From Cyanophora paradoxa (Eukaryota > Glaucocystophyceae > Cyanophorales > Cyanophoraceae): DNA of 64,000 nt. The notes below the pieces were generated by a model. That model was not told the origin of the DNA and made no database searches. It saw only the letters and a program-made list of their open reading frames with translations. The position numbers and the translations under genes were made by a program. The stretch covers positions 492,025 to 556,024 of the forward strand of contig QPMI01000520.1 in NCBI GenBank assembly GCA_004431415.1, written 5' to 3'. Positions within the stretch are counted from its first letter, which is position 1; each line of letters opens with the position of its first letter. Of this stretch, positions 28,946 through 41,620 are shown in pieces.

Positions 28946-31900
28946 CTACAGAGAAACACGGTGCGGCTCGTCCGCGAAGAGGCCGCCTTCTTCAAGGCCC
29001 CCGCCGGAGGCGGACTGGCGGAGCTGGACGGACGCCACCTCGCGGCCCGCCAGCGTCGACCCGGCGCCGGCTTTGGACGCCCACGCGTAAACCTCCTCGG
29101 TCACGCGGCGGACCTCGCCGGTCGTCCGGTGCTGCGCGTCGTGCACCCGAACGAGCGCGGCGCGCGATTCGCCCTTCAGGCCGACCGCCGCCACTCGCGG
29201 CGCCCGCAGCGACGAGGCGATCGCCGCCGCGACGTTCTCCGCCCCGGGCGCCCGCTCGGCGAACGAGACTTGGACGTCGACGAACTCGCGGAGGCGGCGC
29301 CAGCGGCGGCGGTAGGTGAAAACCCCCACCAGGCAGATGACGAGCACCATGAGGCAGCCGCCGAGGACGACGGGAATGATCACAGCCGGGGCATACCCGG
29401 GCAGGCTCTGCGCGCGCGCCACCCCAAGTTCATTAATTAATGATGACCCGAATGCATGCGCAGAGTTTGAATTCAGGATTCGCACGTTCGTCTCAACAGA
29501 CTGGTAGGGGGCGAAACTCCCCGGGATGGGCGTGTCGAACCACTCAAAAGCCTGCATTTCCATGCGAACCGGAGATGCATCGGTATTCGTAAATTAACGA
29601 TCGAAGATGCACTACAAAGAATAAAGGGCCCCGGGATCGATCGGACCGCAGGAATGAAGAATGGGCCTTGCTGTGAGGATACAAGCACCACGTCTGGAAG
29701 AGCACAAAGCATAATTATAATGTTAATGATCAGCGACGGTCCGCGAATCATTCGGGATACGAATATCGAATTCGCAGATTTCACGCACCATAGGGGGTGT
29801 TTAGCGCCCTCTGGTCCTGCGCCTGCAGCAGCGAGCGCCGGAAGTTGTCCTTGATGCAGTCGGCGGTGAAGACGGGCGACGCGAAGTCGACTTGCGAGCT
29901 CGACACGATGGTCGCGTTCGGCGCCTTCATCCCGCACGTCCCCGCCGGCCCGCGGTACGCAAAGAGGCCCCCGGGCCCCGGGACCACCCATCCGCGGCTG
30001 TCTTTGTGCGGGATTTGGATGTACACCTGCGTAGGACGTCGACTGATTTTTAGCCGATTCAAAACCTGTCGAACCGATAGCGAAACGATCGCGAGGCGCG
30101 CACCTCAACCACGTCGTTGACGGGGTCGAAATTGCAGCCCTGAATAAAATCAATGAATACAACCAGAGGCCCGGATCAGATTGAATGTGTATGGGACCTC
30201 CTGATCGAGATCTAGCTCATGATCATTTAACGTTTTTGAACTCGAACGAAAGCACCGCGCAGCTGATGGCAACCTTCTCGACGCTGCTTGCCTGCACCCG
30301 CTTGCGGATCCCGATTACCTGAAGCCTGCTCCCGTTCCCGCCCTGTCAACGATCCCATGATCACGAGCTTTAGGGGCAGACAAACATGTCTGTAGATAGA
30401 CTACTGAAAATAGATCATTACCGGCAAAAAGAAAACGTAGGACTTCGGCAGAGTTGACGCGCCGCATGACGTGTTCAGGACGACGTCATATGGCGTTTCT
30501 GCGTTCAAGATTAAACTCAATTGGAAAAAGCTCAAAGGTATTGAAGGTTGTTGCAAGCTCGAGCCCAAAGAATTCGAAGCAGACAATGGCAATATACATC
30601 CCAATAAAACTAAATGGGCGCCTTCAACATTAATATTGCACGTAAAAGCGCGGACCGACTGCAGCCGAGTTGCTCGGGTGCTGGGAAGGCGCCGGGATCG
30701 TGAAGGAGATGAGGGAGGCGTTGGGCGACACGGCGAGGTTCGAGACGACGACGTTGCCGATTCGCAGGGAGAGCGCCGGGTCGTTCGTGGGGAATCCGGA
30801 CCCCGTTATCGTTCGAGAAACTGTGCCGTCGAGCGAGCTGCTGTTCACAGGCAGGATGACGCCCCATTTGACGTCTGCGCGCGGAATTCGAGTTCAGCAT
30901 ATGCATCCGATATCGATACGATTTCGAGTCTCACCGAGTTTGCAGCAGGAGTCTGGCGGTTGACGCGAATCGTAAGGCAATATAGATAATGCGAATTCGC
31001 TAAGAATTCAAATTAAACGAGTGAATGTATCAATACCGGGGAGGGAGTACTGGATGATCGACGGGCAGCCGGCGCCGGAACAGATGTTTCCATCAGCGAG
31101 AGTGGCGCGCCTGGAAGGCCCTAATAGCACACGAGTCCAACGGTTGGACGAAATATCGAATGCGGATGCGTCTGCAGCTGGAATCTACCCACCTGCAGCT
31201 TCAGTGGGTCTGGAGAATCTTGAAGTTGCTTTCGATGTCGGTCCGCGGCTGTAGCGTGCTGCATCGATCGCGATATCCACAAACTGACCTGTCGATGCAA
31301 TTACGACTTTACAAGCTTAAGTGATCCTGACGATCAGAATAAGAAGCAGTCTAATTGAGTTCGCGCACCTTCCGCCTCCGATCGCGATTCGTCGTCGCTC
31401 AGAAGAGAGCGCTTCTGTGGGCAGCTCCCGCAAGTCATATCCCGAGGTAGGTAATAGGTCTTCCCCTCAGCAAAGCGGCTCGGGCAGTTCGGCGACACGT
31501 GGCAGTTGTTTGTTCCGGAGGGAACAGCGACGCTGCATTTCTCAACGCCGTCTCCAGCCGCCAGGAGTCGTCTTTCCGGATGCGCCTCTCCGAGCAGACC
31601 GCGACGATCGCGACGCTTGAGGAAGCACTGCAGTTGCTCAGCATCGGCGCAGGTTCCTTTGCAGCTGTAGCACTGCTGGCACTGCTCCCCTTGAGGCAGC
31701 GCCCCGCCTTCGCAGTTCGCGCAGAACGGAGGCCCTGCCGGGGGTTCGACAGTCCAGTTCGAGCATGCCCTGCATGGGTTCGGCGCTGCAGTAGGAGATG
31801 GGCTGGGGCTGGGGCTCGGAGATGGGCTGGGGCTGGGGCTTGGCGAGGGGCTGGGGCTGGGGCTCGGCGACGGACTGGGGCTCGGGCTTGGCGACGGGCT

Positions 31901-34900
31901 GAGGCTTGGCGAGGGGCTGGGGCTGGGCACTCCCGGAGCCCCGACGAACACGGATGGCCTCTCGGCGGCCGGTCCGCTGCGGACGACCTGTAAACGGACC
32001 AAAGCTTAATTATAATCCGAGTAGCTTCAATCTTCTTCTTGATTAATATTCCTTATAAAATTAGCACACGCCTGCAAAACTTTGGAAAGGTCTCTGGTAC
32101 CGGTGGACGGGCCCGCGTCGCCAATTTTGGCGAGGGACGGATAGAGCGAGAACGCAGCGATAGCTGCACGGCAATGTTCAGCGCCGCGGAATTCGAATTT
32201 CGGCAGATCTAGAAAACAGCGCAATGCACATGTACATATGCATGCACGTGCGCACCGTGGCCGGGCTCCGAGGGTACAATGGCGTACGCCCGCGCGTCGG
32301 TCGGCGCAGCGTTCGCGCCGGAGACAACCGTCGCACAAGGGAAGAACAGGAAAGGTAGGCGCGAGGACACCTGTGCAGGAGCATCAAATTAAAGGTGCAC
32401 TTGAGTCGCGCTAAACTAAAATAGAGATATCGCTGCTAATTTATAAAACAAATGACAAACACACATCGATTTCGGCCCGATACGATTCGTTCCGTGTCAG
32501 AGCCAGGCTGCGTGCGCATGCCAAAATCAAAGATCAGATAGAAGAGCGCGTGGTCCTCGCGATCGGAACGAATTCGCGATCGGATAATTATAAGGAGCAT
32601 AAAAGCATGCATATATATGCGCACGAGCTGCCGGAGGCGACAAAGTGGAACAGGGTTACAAGGGCCTTGGAGCTAGCGCTCCGCGGGAGGTCCTCCGCAA
32701 GCAGACGCCGCGAGCTTGAGCTCGCTGGACGCGGCGCCTCCAGCTCGGATTCGAGTTCTACACAAACGAGAAGTCATGATCATGATCATCAGAAAATCTC
32801 TTCGAAATCATTATATAATTAGTCCTGGGGTTGGCACCCAGCGCTAGCGCTTCATGCCCAGCCTGGCAGAAATTCCTGAGAACATAAATCACTAGCTATA
32901 TTATACGTGCGAAATTGAAGTATGATCAGATGAGGCTATAGCTATACATACAGGTGCGTAGATGGCAAATTCTTTTCGAGATTGGCCTATCCTCTCTGCT
33001 TGCGAAAGCGGTCTAATTGAGTTTGCGCACCTTCCGCCTCCGATCGCGATTCGTCGTCGCTCAGAAGAGAGCGCTTCTGTAGGCAGCTCCCGCAATTCAG
33101 CTTATCCCGAGGTAGGTACCGAATGGTACCAGCGTCGCCGGCCGGGCAGTGCGGCGATACGTGGCAGGCTTTGTCTACGGGTCCAGTGGGAAGTTGAGTG
33201 CGAATAGTTACGCTGCACGCAATAACACCATCTCCCACCGCCAGGAGTCGTCTTTCCGGATGCGCCTCTCCGAGCAGACCGCGAAAACTCGGAGGGCCGC
33301 CCGGGCTAGCGCTCGGAGGGCCGAAGTTGACGCACCCCAATGGCACCCCATCGGCGCAGGTTCCTTTGCAGCTGTAGCACTGCTGGCACTGCTCTCCCTG
33401 AGGCAGCGCCCCGCCTTCGCAGTTCGCGCAGAACGGAGGCCCTGCCGGGGGTTCGACAGTCCAGTTCGAGCATGCCCTGCATGGGTTCGGCGCTGCAGTA
33501 GGAGATGGGCTGGGGCTTGGCGACGGGCTGGCCATATGCATGGGTCTCGGGCTTGGCGACGGGCTTGGGCTCGGCGAGGGGCTGGGGCTTGGCGTCGGGC
33601 TTGGGGTCGGGGTCGGGATGGGCAGCGAAAGGACGTAGAAGCGCCCGTCCCTCTCCGCCACGGCCCCACTGGACGGGCCCTCCCTCGCGCCATTGCCCTC
33701 CGTGAGCCGCGGCGCGTCGGCGTGCACTGTGATGTCGTCGAGGCGGAGCGCCCGCGCGCCGAGGCCGTCGGTAGCCACAAAGAGAAGACCCGCCGTGGGC
33801 GCGAGGACCGACGCGCGCGGTCGGCCGAGGGCGCTTGGGATGTCGACCGTCTGGTTGACAGGGAGGCGCGCAGAGACGGCGCGCAGATCCCGCTTTTTGC
33901 CCACGAGACTCGTTTCCACCCTTGCAGCGGTGTTCAGGCGGACAACTCGACCGGCGGAGCCCTCCCCTCCAATACGAGAAGCGACAACATAGACCTGTGA
34001 TAAAACGTGTTGGGAATTTAAGTTACTCGTACAGATTTTCTAGCGCGTTTCATTTTATACGTATACGTAGCAAATATCGATGGGAGGGCAGCGGTGGGGG
34101 CGCGCGGACATTTTCGCCCGCGGCGTGGACGCCAACGATGCGGTAGGGCGATTCCACGCCAAGGGAGAAGGCGGCCGTCGTCGCGAGCGTGATGGCGTCG
34201 ACTTGGATCACCTCACCCGAGCTCGCGAAATACGCGTACCGGCCTGCTCGCGCGCGCAATTAATACGTTAACGTTGCAATTGCAATCGTTGATCCGCGAG
34301 ATTTCGAAATGTCTTATTTGCAATTCAATGCCCGCATTCGTATTCAATGTATACGTACTTGAGCGCGATTTCAAGTCTGTATAGCTAAAGCGCAATTTAA
34401 AATATGTAATCGATGTGTTCGTGATTAACATGAAACTAAATTAAAAGCGTCCTTGCGAAACCAAAACTTGAAGCTTAATTATATAAGGGCGCTGATGTCG
34501 ATATCCGATGATCACAATTGATCGCGATGCGCACCCGCCGCGTCGATGCTGCAGTTCATTGCGCCCTTCTGGAGGATTCTGGGACTCGACGAGAGGCCCA
34601 GGTCTCGCGACGTCGCCGCGATTGACGTCCACGTTGGCGCGCTTAACTGCAATCGCGCGCGCGAGCATGAAATAGAATGTGAGTTACATTTATATATATT
34701 GAAATTGAAACTTGTAAGGGTGGAATTTGTATTGCGGTGCCCATTATAAAATTATATAATTATCACTGAGTCGAAAACATTTCGAGCACACGATATATAT
34801 AGGTAGCATTCCAACTTGGCAAGGACGTGCTCATGGGTGGCATGATTATTGCAATGCGGCATCGGCGAGCCATTAATATTGCAAGATCGAACGCATGCGC

Positions 34901-35606
34901 ATCGGCGAGTCATTAATATTAATATTGCAGGTCGTAGATATGACCATTAATATTGCCATTAATACCAGCTATATCAGACGTCAATTTATTGATTGACAGC
35001 GTACGTATAATCCGATTTCAGCTGGCGCTCAGCGGCTCAGCGGCTGCAGCTGCGCATGCACCTTCACGAGGTGCGAGTCCTTCGAAGATCCATCCGACAT
35101 GTCGCCGACGGCGGCGATCAAAGATCCGTCTTTAGGCGATGCGACGAAGCACAAGACGCCATCGCCGTCGGCGGAGTCGAACGTCCCCAAAGACACGCGG
35201 TTGACTGCGCTTGTGCGTGAGCGTGGCCGAATCGAATATAAATATGGATTAAGTCGTGATCAACCCCGATATCTGGGGCAGCCGTGGCGCTATGATTTAG
35301 TTATGTGTATTCGCGTACGTAGCCGCGCGCCGCGGCCGTCTAGTTTGCCGCTGCAACCGTTCGCTGTGCGACGGTACATGTTATGTATACGTAACTAGCC
35401 GTAATAGGCCGCTGCAACGCGGATTCCGAAGCGGCGCGTGCGGTGGCAAAAGCAAGAGGACATGCACAATATTAATTGCAAGGCATGCCGCAGTGCGCAC
35501 CTCCCAGTGGTCCGCTGATGAGCGCGCCGTCGAAACTCGCGTGCGCCGGCGCCGTCGACAAGACGAGGAGAGCCACCAAGCTTAAGACGAGCGTTCCGGC
35601 AGCCAT
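28946..35606 (-). CDS. Large secreted or type I membrane glycoprotein with Ser-Pro repeats, multi-exon (one gene or two tandem genes)
   Basis: Exon 1 (35,501-35,606) encodes a signal peptide (MAAGTLVLSLVALLVLS, then APAHA). Phase-consistent exons follow: one ending near 35,058 (GTFDSADGDGVLCFVASP), one near 34,540-34,645, and 34,110-34,243 (GRYAYFASSGEVIQVD, beta-propeller-like). Exon 33,031-33,994 has Ser-Pro repeats, a Cys-rich module (CRACSNWTVEPP, CQQCYSCKGTC) and DDESRSEAEG. A second copy of this exon lies at about 31,366-31,987. Then come an IPT/TIG-like exon (30,640-30,870), an exon at about 29,800-30,027, and a last exon with a transmembrane helix (VIIPVVLGGCLMVLVICLVG) and basic cytoplasmic tail ending at 28,946. 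A possible second signal-like segment near 32,250-32,370 means two tandem genes are not excluded. Likely a cell-surface or wall protein. Confidence 0.55.
31366..33994 (-). repeat. Intragenic duplication of the Ser-Pro/Cys-rich exon
   Basis: Copies at about 31,366-31,800 and 33,031-33,515 share long near-identical stretches, for example around GCGCAGGTTCCTTTGCAGCT and CGCCTCCGATCGCGATTCGT. They differ by replaced blocks in the middle and by an insertion with NdeI/NsiI-like palindromes (CATATGCATGG near 33,533) that puts PMHMA inside the Ser-Pro repeat. Confidence 0.8.
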
Positions 35607-37308
35607 AATCACTCGCGAGGGCGCCGACTGCGACCGCCGCGGCCGGGACCGGCGCAATTCCAAGGCAGCACATGTACACGGAGCTGAAGCTACCGAGTCA
35701 CCCATGTTGCATGCAGGGAAGGCCATATATAGCCGGGCCCGCGGCCCAGCGCTGCTGCTGCTGCTGCACCACCCTGCAGCTGCGCGTGCTGCTTTTGTCG
35801 AGGAGCACTGCTCAGCGGCTGCTGCTTTGGCTGCGCGTGCACGTGCTGGCCATGGCAATATGCTACCTGGTACTGCTCGCGGAATCCCGCGGCCGGTACT
35901 ACGGTACATGTACATGTACAGTGCAGCAGGCTGTGCAGCAGCTGCAGCCTGCAGGCTGCAGCTACAATGAGTGTCAATGACAGGCGCGGCCCGGCCGCGG
36001 CCGGGATCGCGAGGCTCATGATCATGAGTGCCATGATTCAGTGATCATGATCACCGTCAGGGCGTGGCACGGTCACGGTGGCACGTGCAGGCGTACAGAT
36101 TTCGCCAAATTAAATCCCGACATTCCTGGCGAAAATTAATCCGCCAGCGTCTTGATCGATCATGATTTCGGCCACCCCGAGACTTCGCCATAGACGAGTC
36201 AGCCGCTGGTACCCCTCTCTCGATACAAAAGTTCAATTCGCTAGCGTCAAATATTCGTGAGAGCGAGGGTCTGGCGAATATAGTCGAAATTAAATGCTGG
36301 CGGATATTCCGAAGTTCGTACGTTTACAGTACCGTTACACCGTGGCACTGTGACACTGACAGTGCAACTGCAATTGCACTGACAGTGCAACTGCAATTGG
36401 TCCGCGGCCGCCGCGCGGGCTCGCGGCGCGGTCCGCGGCCACCACCGTCACACCGTGGCACCGCCGGCCCACCGGCCGCGGACTCGGCGCGGAGCAATGA
36501 CTCCGAGATTCAATTCAATTCGAAGCTAGTAATGATATCTGCAATGATATTCGAATCATGAATTCGGCCGAAAAAATGAATTCGAATTTCGAAGTCGAAT
36601 GTTTCATTTCATTTCATATCATAGTATTGGGAAATCTTTTTTTATGACGTCAATCGACGTAAAAACAAGGAAAATGTTAAAAAAAGTCGACCGTCGGACT
36701 TAAAGGCGCCGGCACCGGCGGCACGGCGTCCGACGGTCGCGCCGGGCCGCGGCCCGGCCGCCGGCGCCGGGTCGCCGCGACGCCGCCGCGACGCCGCGTC
36801 GGCTGCTTGCAATTGAACCGGGATTCCAAGTTGTGGTGACTAACAATGGTACCGGTTGCGCCTCAGCGCTGTCCTTTTCACTGAGTCAAGTTTCAAAGTT
36901 TACAGGTACCCACTGCGCATGCTACTCAGTGCTTCCCAGTGTTCCCACTGGGCCAGTATACGCAAACAGTTGAACGGAGCCTTAGGGAGGTACTACCGTA
37001 GTAGTAGAGTACTACTGAATAGTACCGTACTAGTACCGTATTACGTTTACCTTCACTCGGTAATTATAAAACTCGCGATCGTGCCTTTTTTTGAGAGACT
37101 AGTGATCTATATATAGCTATAGCTAGCTGTGGCTGAAATGATAGAGCAAAGGCGCCGGCGCGACAGTTAATTAATATTCTTGAGCCGCATCGATATCATT
37201 TTCGCCTGAACGGATGCGGAATTGCGAGGGACCTCACTGAGTCAGAGTCGAGGGATCATCGGATACGCGATGCCCCGCTTTCTACCTACAGCGCTAGCGC
37301 TAGCGCTA

Positions 37309-39801
37309 CCGTTTGTTTTTGCAATAGTGGACGTCGCATTAAAAATATCGATACACCACGGCACATGTATCAATGTTCTACGTGACGTGCCCTTCCGACC
37401 GATCAGCTAGAAAGTTGAATCGAAGAAGCTAGCTAGTTGCCGGCCATGGGACGCTTAATATGGGAGGTTCGCCTGAGTGGGGGAGATCTAAACATCATGG
37501 CCATGGCCATGGCATGGTTTTCGGTGATAGCCGTGATTATATAAATATAACCAGTCCCGCGCGCCCACCCCTTGATCATGATTAACTCCTCCATCCCTCA
37601 TGAGCCCTGGAAGTGGATTGTCCCGCAGTCCGCCGCCCGCCCTTAAAAGCTTGCCGCCGCTCCGGATCCACCGGTACCACCCCTCCGCCTCGAGCTCCCC
37701 CCTCCGCCTCCTGCCTCCTCCTCACCTGCGCCCCAGGACACGGATTAGTCCGTGCCCTGTCTTGTCGAGGTGAAGGAGGTGGTAGGAGGAGGAGAAGAGG
37801 AAGGAGAGAGAGCGCTATATAGAGCTAGCGCTACCGCTCGCTGGCAGAGTCGCTGCTGCCGCCGGGCCGCTGCCCGGCGGCCCTGCACTCCGCACTCCGC
37901 ACCTCGCAAAATTGAAGTAGCAACTCTACCGCCACGTCGAGCCGTGACGGCCCGTGTGCCGTCGAGTGCCGCCTTGGGCTATTTACTAGGGGCCCGGCCG
38001 CGTTTGGCGCGCCGGGGGTGCAAGGGGGGAATCGGGATCTAATGAAAGAGTAGTAGTGGCACGAACATGCACGGGGCAGATGTAGATCGACCCCGGCCCA
38101 GCGCGCGCGGCAGGTTGAAGTAGTAAATTACAGATAGACACAGATTATATATGATTGAAAAGAATAGAAAAGGGCTGATAAGCAGACGCTGCGATCTAAC
38201 CGAAAAAAGAAACGCCTGAATGAAAGGCCAGATTCAGCGCACTGTATATGAAAGATTGTTCTGGAGCGGAAAAACGCTGCGCATCATCTGTGTTCGCGCG
38301 GCCTACCCCTAACCCTGAACAGCTGGCTAAAAGATGATGGTGTTGTCTGCAGAGGGCTAGCCGTAAACATAGGTGATCCAGGCCTTCTGGAGGGGGTCGA
38401 GGCGGAAGTCGACCATGGGGGTGAGCGGCAGCCAGCGGCGGCGGTCCTGAAGAGAGCCGTCTTGCGAGAGCATGGTGAGGCGGCCCGCCGCTTCGAGCGC
38501 CCGCAGAGCGACGCGGCTGACGCGCTGCTCGCTCCCGCTGCGCATCTTGTAGACAAGCTTTAAGGTCTTGAATTTCGATATCCGCGAGGCCGGCGTCACG
38601 GAGGCGCTTGAGGACTCCCATGTGGAGGTCCTCGATCGCAGGCCTGCTGTGGTCAAAATTAATATTTAGAGGAGACAGCTGGGAGAAGTGGTTGCCATGC
38701 AAAACCGCCGCGTGACACCCCAGCGCCGCGCGAAGGAGAGGCCCGGAGAGCTCAGATCTACAGCTAGAGCCTAGAAATTGGTTTTCCCCGAGTTCCTGCA
38801 GACCGCCGGGCAACCTGCTCGAGACTCGAGTTCTGACTGCAGCTGCAGACTGGAGAGAGGAGAGGAGAGCTGTCGCGAAGAGACGAGAAGATGGAAAGAG
38901 AGAAAACTGGTTTTCTCCCTCGAAAACCGCTTTTTGCGTGCACGCTCCCAGCGACAAACACGTGTCGCAACCCCATTTTGGCTCATTTTTTCCCGCGTTG
39001 CATACTGGACCTCGAAAACGGCCTCATAGAAGAATTTTGGCTGAAGCGATCGCGAGGGAACGGGAAGCAAGGGGGTCCCCTTCCCCCCTTGCAATATATA
39101 TATTTAATAAATCTCCCGGCCCCCGGGAGATTGCCACTTTTGCTTGGGGCGTTGTGGGGGACAGTGGGGCGCGCGGGCCGGGCCCTGCCCTAGGCTCGAA
39201 TTCGGGTCGCGCCTCGATCGCGAGTCCCTCGAGCTTCGGCGTCCGACGTCGATCGCGACGGTCGCCCGCGCGCGCGACGTCGTACGCGCGCGGGAGCACA
39301 GCGGCAGCGGATCGGACCCGCCGGGCCGGCCGCCGGCCGGCCGCGAGCTCGATCGCGAGCCGCGCGCGGCGATCGAGCTCGAGCTCGAGGCTGGCCATGG
39401 CCCGACGGCCGCGGCCGGCGCCGGCGCGTGCGGGAGCACGCGTACGGCGGCTCGAGGGCCGTCGAGGGCTGCCGGTGCCGGAGGCCTTCACTAGTACTAG
39501 TACTGCGGCATGTGCACGCACGCCAGGGCTCATGAGGGATGGAGGAGTTGATCAAGGGGTGGGCGCGCGGGTCTGGTTACGGCTATCACCGAAAACCATG
39601 GCTCCCCCACTCAGGCGAACCTCCCATATTGAGCGACCCATGGCCGGCACCTTGCTTAATTAATTAGGCTTGCTAGCATCTTCGACTAGATATATATAGA
39701 TGACCGGTCGGAAGGGCGCGTCACGTAGAACATATATTGATACATGTGCCGTCACTGCCGTGGTGTATCAATGCGACGTCCACTTTTGCAAAACAAAACG
39801 G
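37309..39801. mobile_element. 2.5-kb element with inverted arms of about 290 bp
   Basis: The left arm (37,309-37,610) and right arm (39,523-39,801) are inverted copies, both ending inward at CTCATGAGCCCTGG and outward at CCGTTT. Shared blocks include GTGGACGTCGCATT, ATACACCACGGCA, CCCTTCCGACCG and GGGAGGTTCGCCTGAGTGGG. The arms differ mostly by short insertions of palindromic or AT words. The interior has one coding-like relic on the minus strand (about 38,358-38,650). No transposase is recognised, and no target-site duplication is obvious. It could be a non-autonomous TIR element, a foldback element or an inverted segmental duplication. Confidence 0.7.
38358..38660 (-). pseudogene. Coding-like fragment inside the inverted-arm element
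   Basis: Two frames join across one base change near 38,560: the first ends GLADIEIQDL, the second continues KLVYKMRSGSEQRVSRVALR and ends PLQKAWITYVYG and TAG. The composition (helical, charged, few rare residues) looks like real coding sequence. No family is recognised. It could be an exon pair, a cargo gene fragment or a relic of a larger gene; an upstream start was not found. Confidence 0.35.
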
Positions 39802-41620
39802 CATGTGCACGGCGCTGCACGCACGCGTACGCGCGCCTGCGTGAATGCGATTAATTACGATCGCGAAGTTGACGACGCGAACGCGCGCGGGGCACCGGCC
39901 GCGGCGCGCGCGGCGCGCCGAGCCTCGCGCTTAAAGCTTCAATTGCAAGTCAGCGGGCCCCGGGCGTCAGCTGCAGCCTGCAGCAGCACTGCGGCACGCC
40001 GGCAGCGACGCGTTCGCGAATTCGTACGCTTTTACTAAGTTAAGCAGCGCTAGCTTATATAGCTAAATAGCACTAGCCCGTCACTGAGTCATGAAGGGCG
40101 GCGTCCTGCTGGGTCCCGCACTGCGGCACGGGCCTAAATTTAAGGACGCTCCACTGGGCCAGCTCGCAGGCCGAGTCGCAGGCTCGCAGCCGCTGAGCGT
40201 CGGGCCGTCGGCGGCGACTCGGCGCGCGCCGCCGCCGCGTCACGGCGTCGCTGCCAGGCTGATTGCAATTAATAAATTTATATTAATATTGCGAGTCGGA
40301 GACTCGGAGGCTGGCGCCGGGCCGCCGCCGGCCCGGCCATCGGTCCGGGCGTCGGACCGCCGTCGGTCCGTCGGATCGGAGGCCGGGCGATTCGCATGCG
40401 CAGGCTGCGCAGCTCCTGCCAGCTCGTGGCTCCACACGCAGCTGAGTCCGACGGTCCACAGACAGACGGATCGGAGGCGGAGGCTAGGCGGCCGGAGGCG
40501 GAGGTGGAAGCGCACGTGCGCACTGCGCACTGCTGCTGAGCACCGGCGCGCTGAGTTGAGGCCGCGCTGCTGAGCATCCGATGATCGATTCGAAATTCAT
40601 GATCAGAGGCCTCGAGCTCAGAGCACGCGCGCACGACTGCATCTGCTGCATGCGGAGGCGCCGCAGGCTAGCCGCCACTGCCCGCCAGTAGCGCCGGCCG
40701 CGGCGCCGGCGCGCGGCGCCTAGCGGCGCTAGGCCTAGGTAGCGCTGGCGGCACTGGGTTACCCGGGTACCGTATACGTACTCACGCGTACGCGAACTTG
40801 CCGTCGCCCCAAAGGCCCCCAATCGCCTCGATGCCCCATAAACAGTCCTGCCCCGTGGCAGTGCAGCCTCGGGTCTGAATCAGGTCCTGGGAAATGGGTA
40901 ATAGTAATTAGACCTATTGGCTATAGCTACCCGGCACGATCTGCATTACCATTAATATATAGTTTGGTTAACGGGCCCGGGTAACACTAGATGTAAATCG
41001 ACTTGAGACAATATGAAGGCATATATGGTCGGGACTAGGGATGGATGGGTAAAGCGGAAGGTTACCCGTGGATACGACACTTCGATAATGAGAGGTATAG
41101 GATAAATGGCTTCGTGAGGGGTAGGGCTTATGTACACGATCGACCGTCGGGCACGGTCGTTCGTACCCTGAGGGGTACGTGTATAACAGGACCGGTCAGA
41201 AGCGGGGAGCGCGGCTGAGTCTTCATCACGCGGGCAGGGGAAGCGGGAGCCTGTCGAGCGGAAGAACGTGGCATGGATAGCGCTTCAGGCACGGTCCTCC
41301 CGGGTGTGTGGTGGTGTTGGCGCAGACGCCCGTCGGCGTTCCGAGGCTGACATGTGACGAGCAGATCTAGAAGTTGCGCAGGACGTTGCGCAAGAACCAG
41401 TGAACAGCATGGACACGCCGGGCGTCGATGATGGTGAGAACGCTGACGATGGAGCGATGATTTCGGACTAACCATGGCCAGCCGAAGCAGGAGCTCGTCG
41501 ACGTGAAGCGCGCGATGAGGAAAGGCGAAGCGCGGCAACTGCTGATGATGAGGGTGCGGTCCCGGGCAACGGCGCCGAGCGCGCACCGCATATACAGGGC
41601 GCCCTCGTACGACCGCATTC
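39802..41620. other. No supported gene
   Basis: Both strands contain open frames, but they are GC-driven and repetitive (Arg/Ala/Pro-rich) and lack recognisable motifs. Composition shifts toward that of the right block near 40,930-41,000. Confidence 0.4.

Larger units (their letters stand above)
21851..41000. other. Palindromic-word-rich host compartment
   Basis: The block is crowded with self-complementary words: ATGATCATGATCATGATCA near 28,382, GCTAGCGCTAGCGCTA near 37,293, CCATGGCCATGGCCATGG near 37,500, GAGCTCGAGCTCGAG near 39,374 and CATGTACATGTACA near 35,906. Both AT-rich and GC-rich words take part, so this is not simple base bias. Density drops near 41 kb. Confidence 0.6.

Noticed and set aside
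31499-34000. Long plus-strand frames rich in Trp, Gly and Ala
   Set aside because: They are antisense to the Ser-Pro repeats of the minus-strand gene.
36688-36739. Hairpin GACCGTCGGAC/GTCCGACGGTC as a terminator
   Set aside because: The block is full of palindromes and no gene end lies nearby, so the hairpin is not special.
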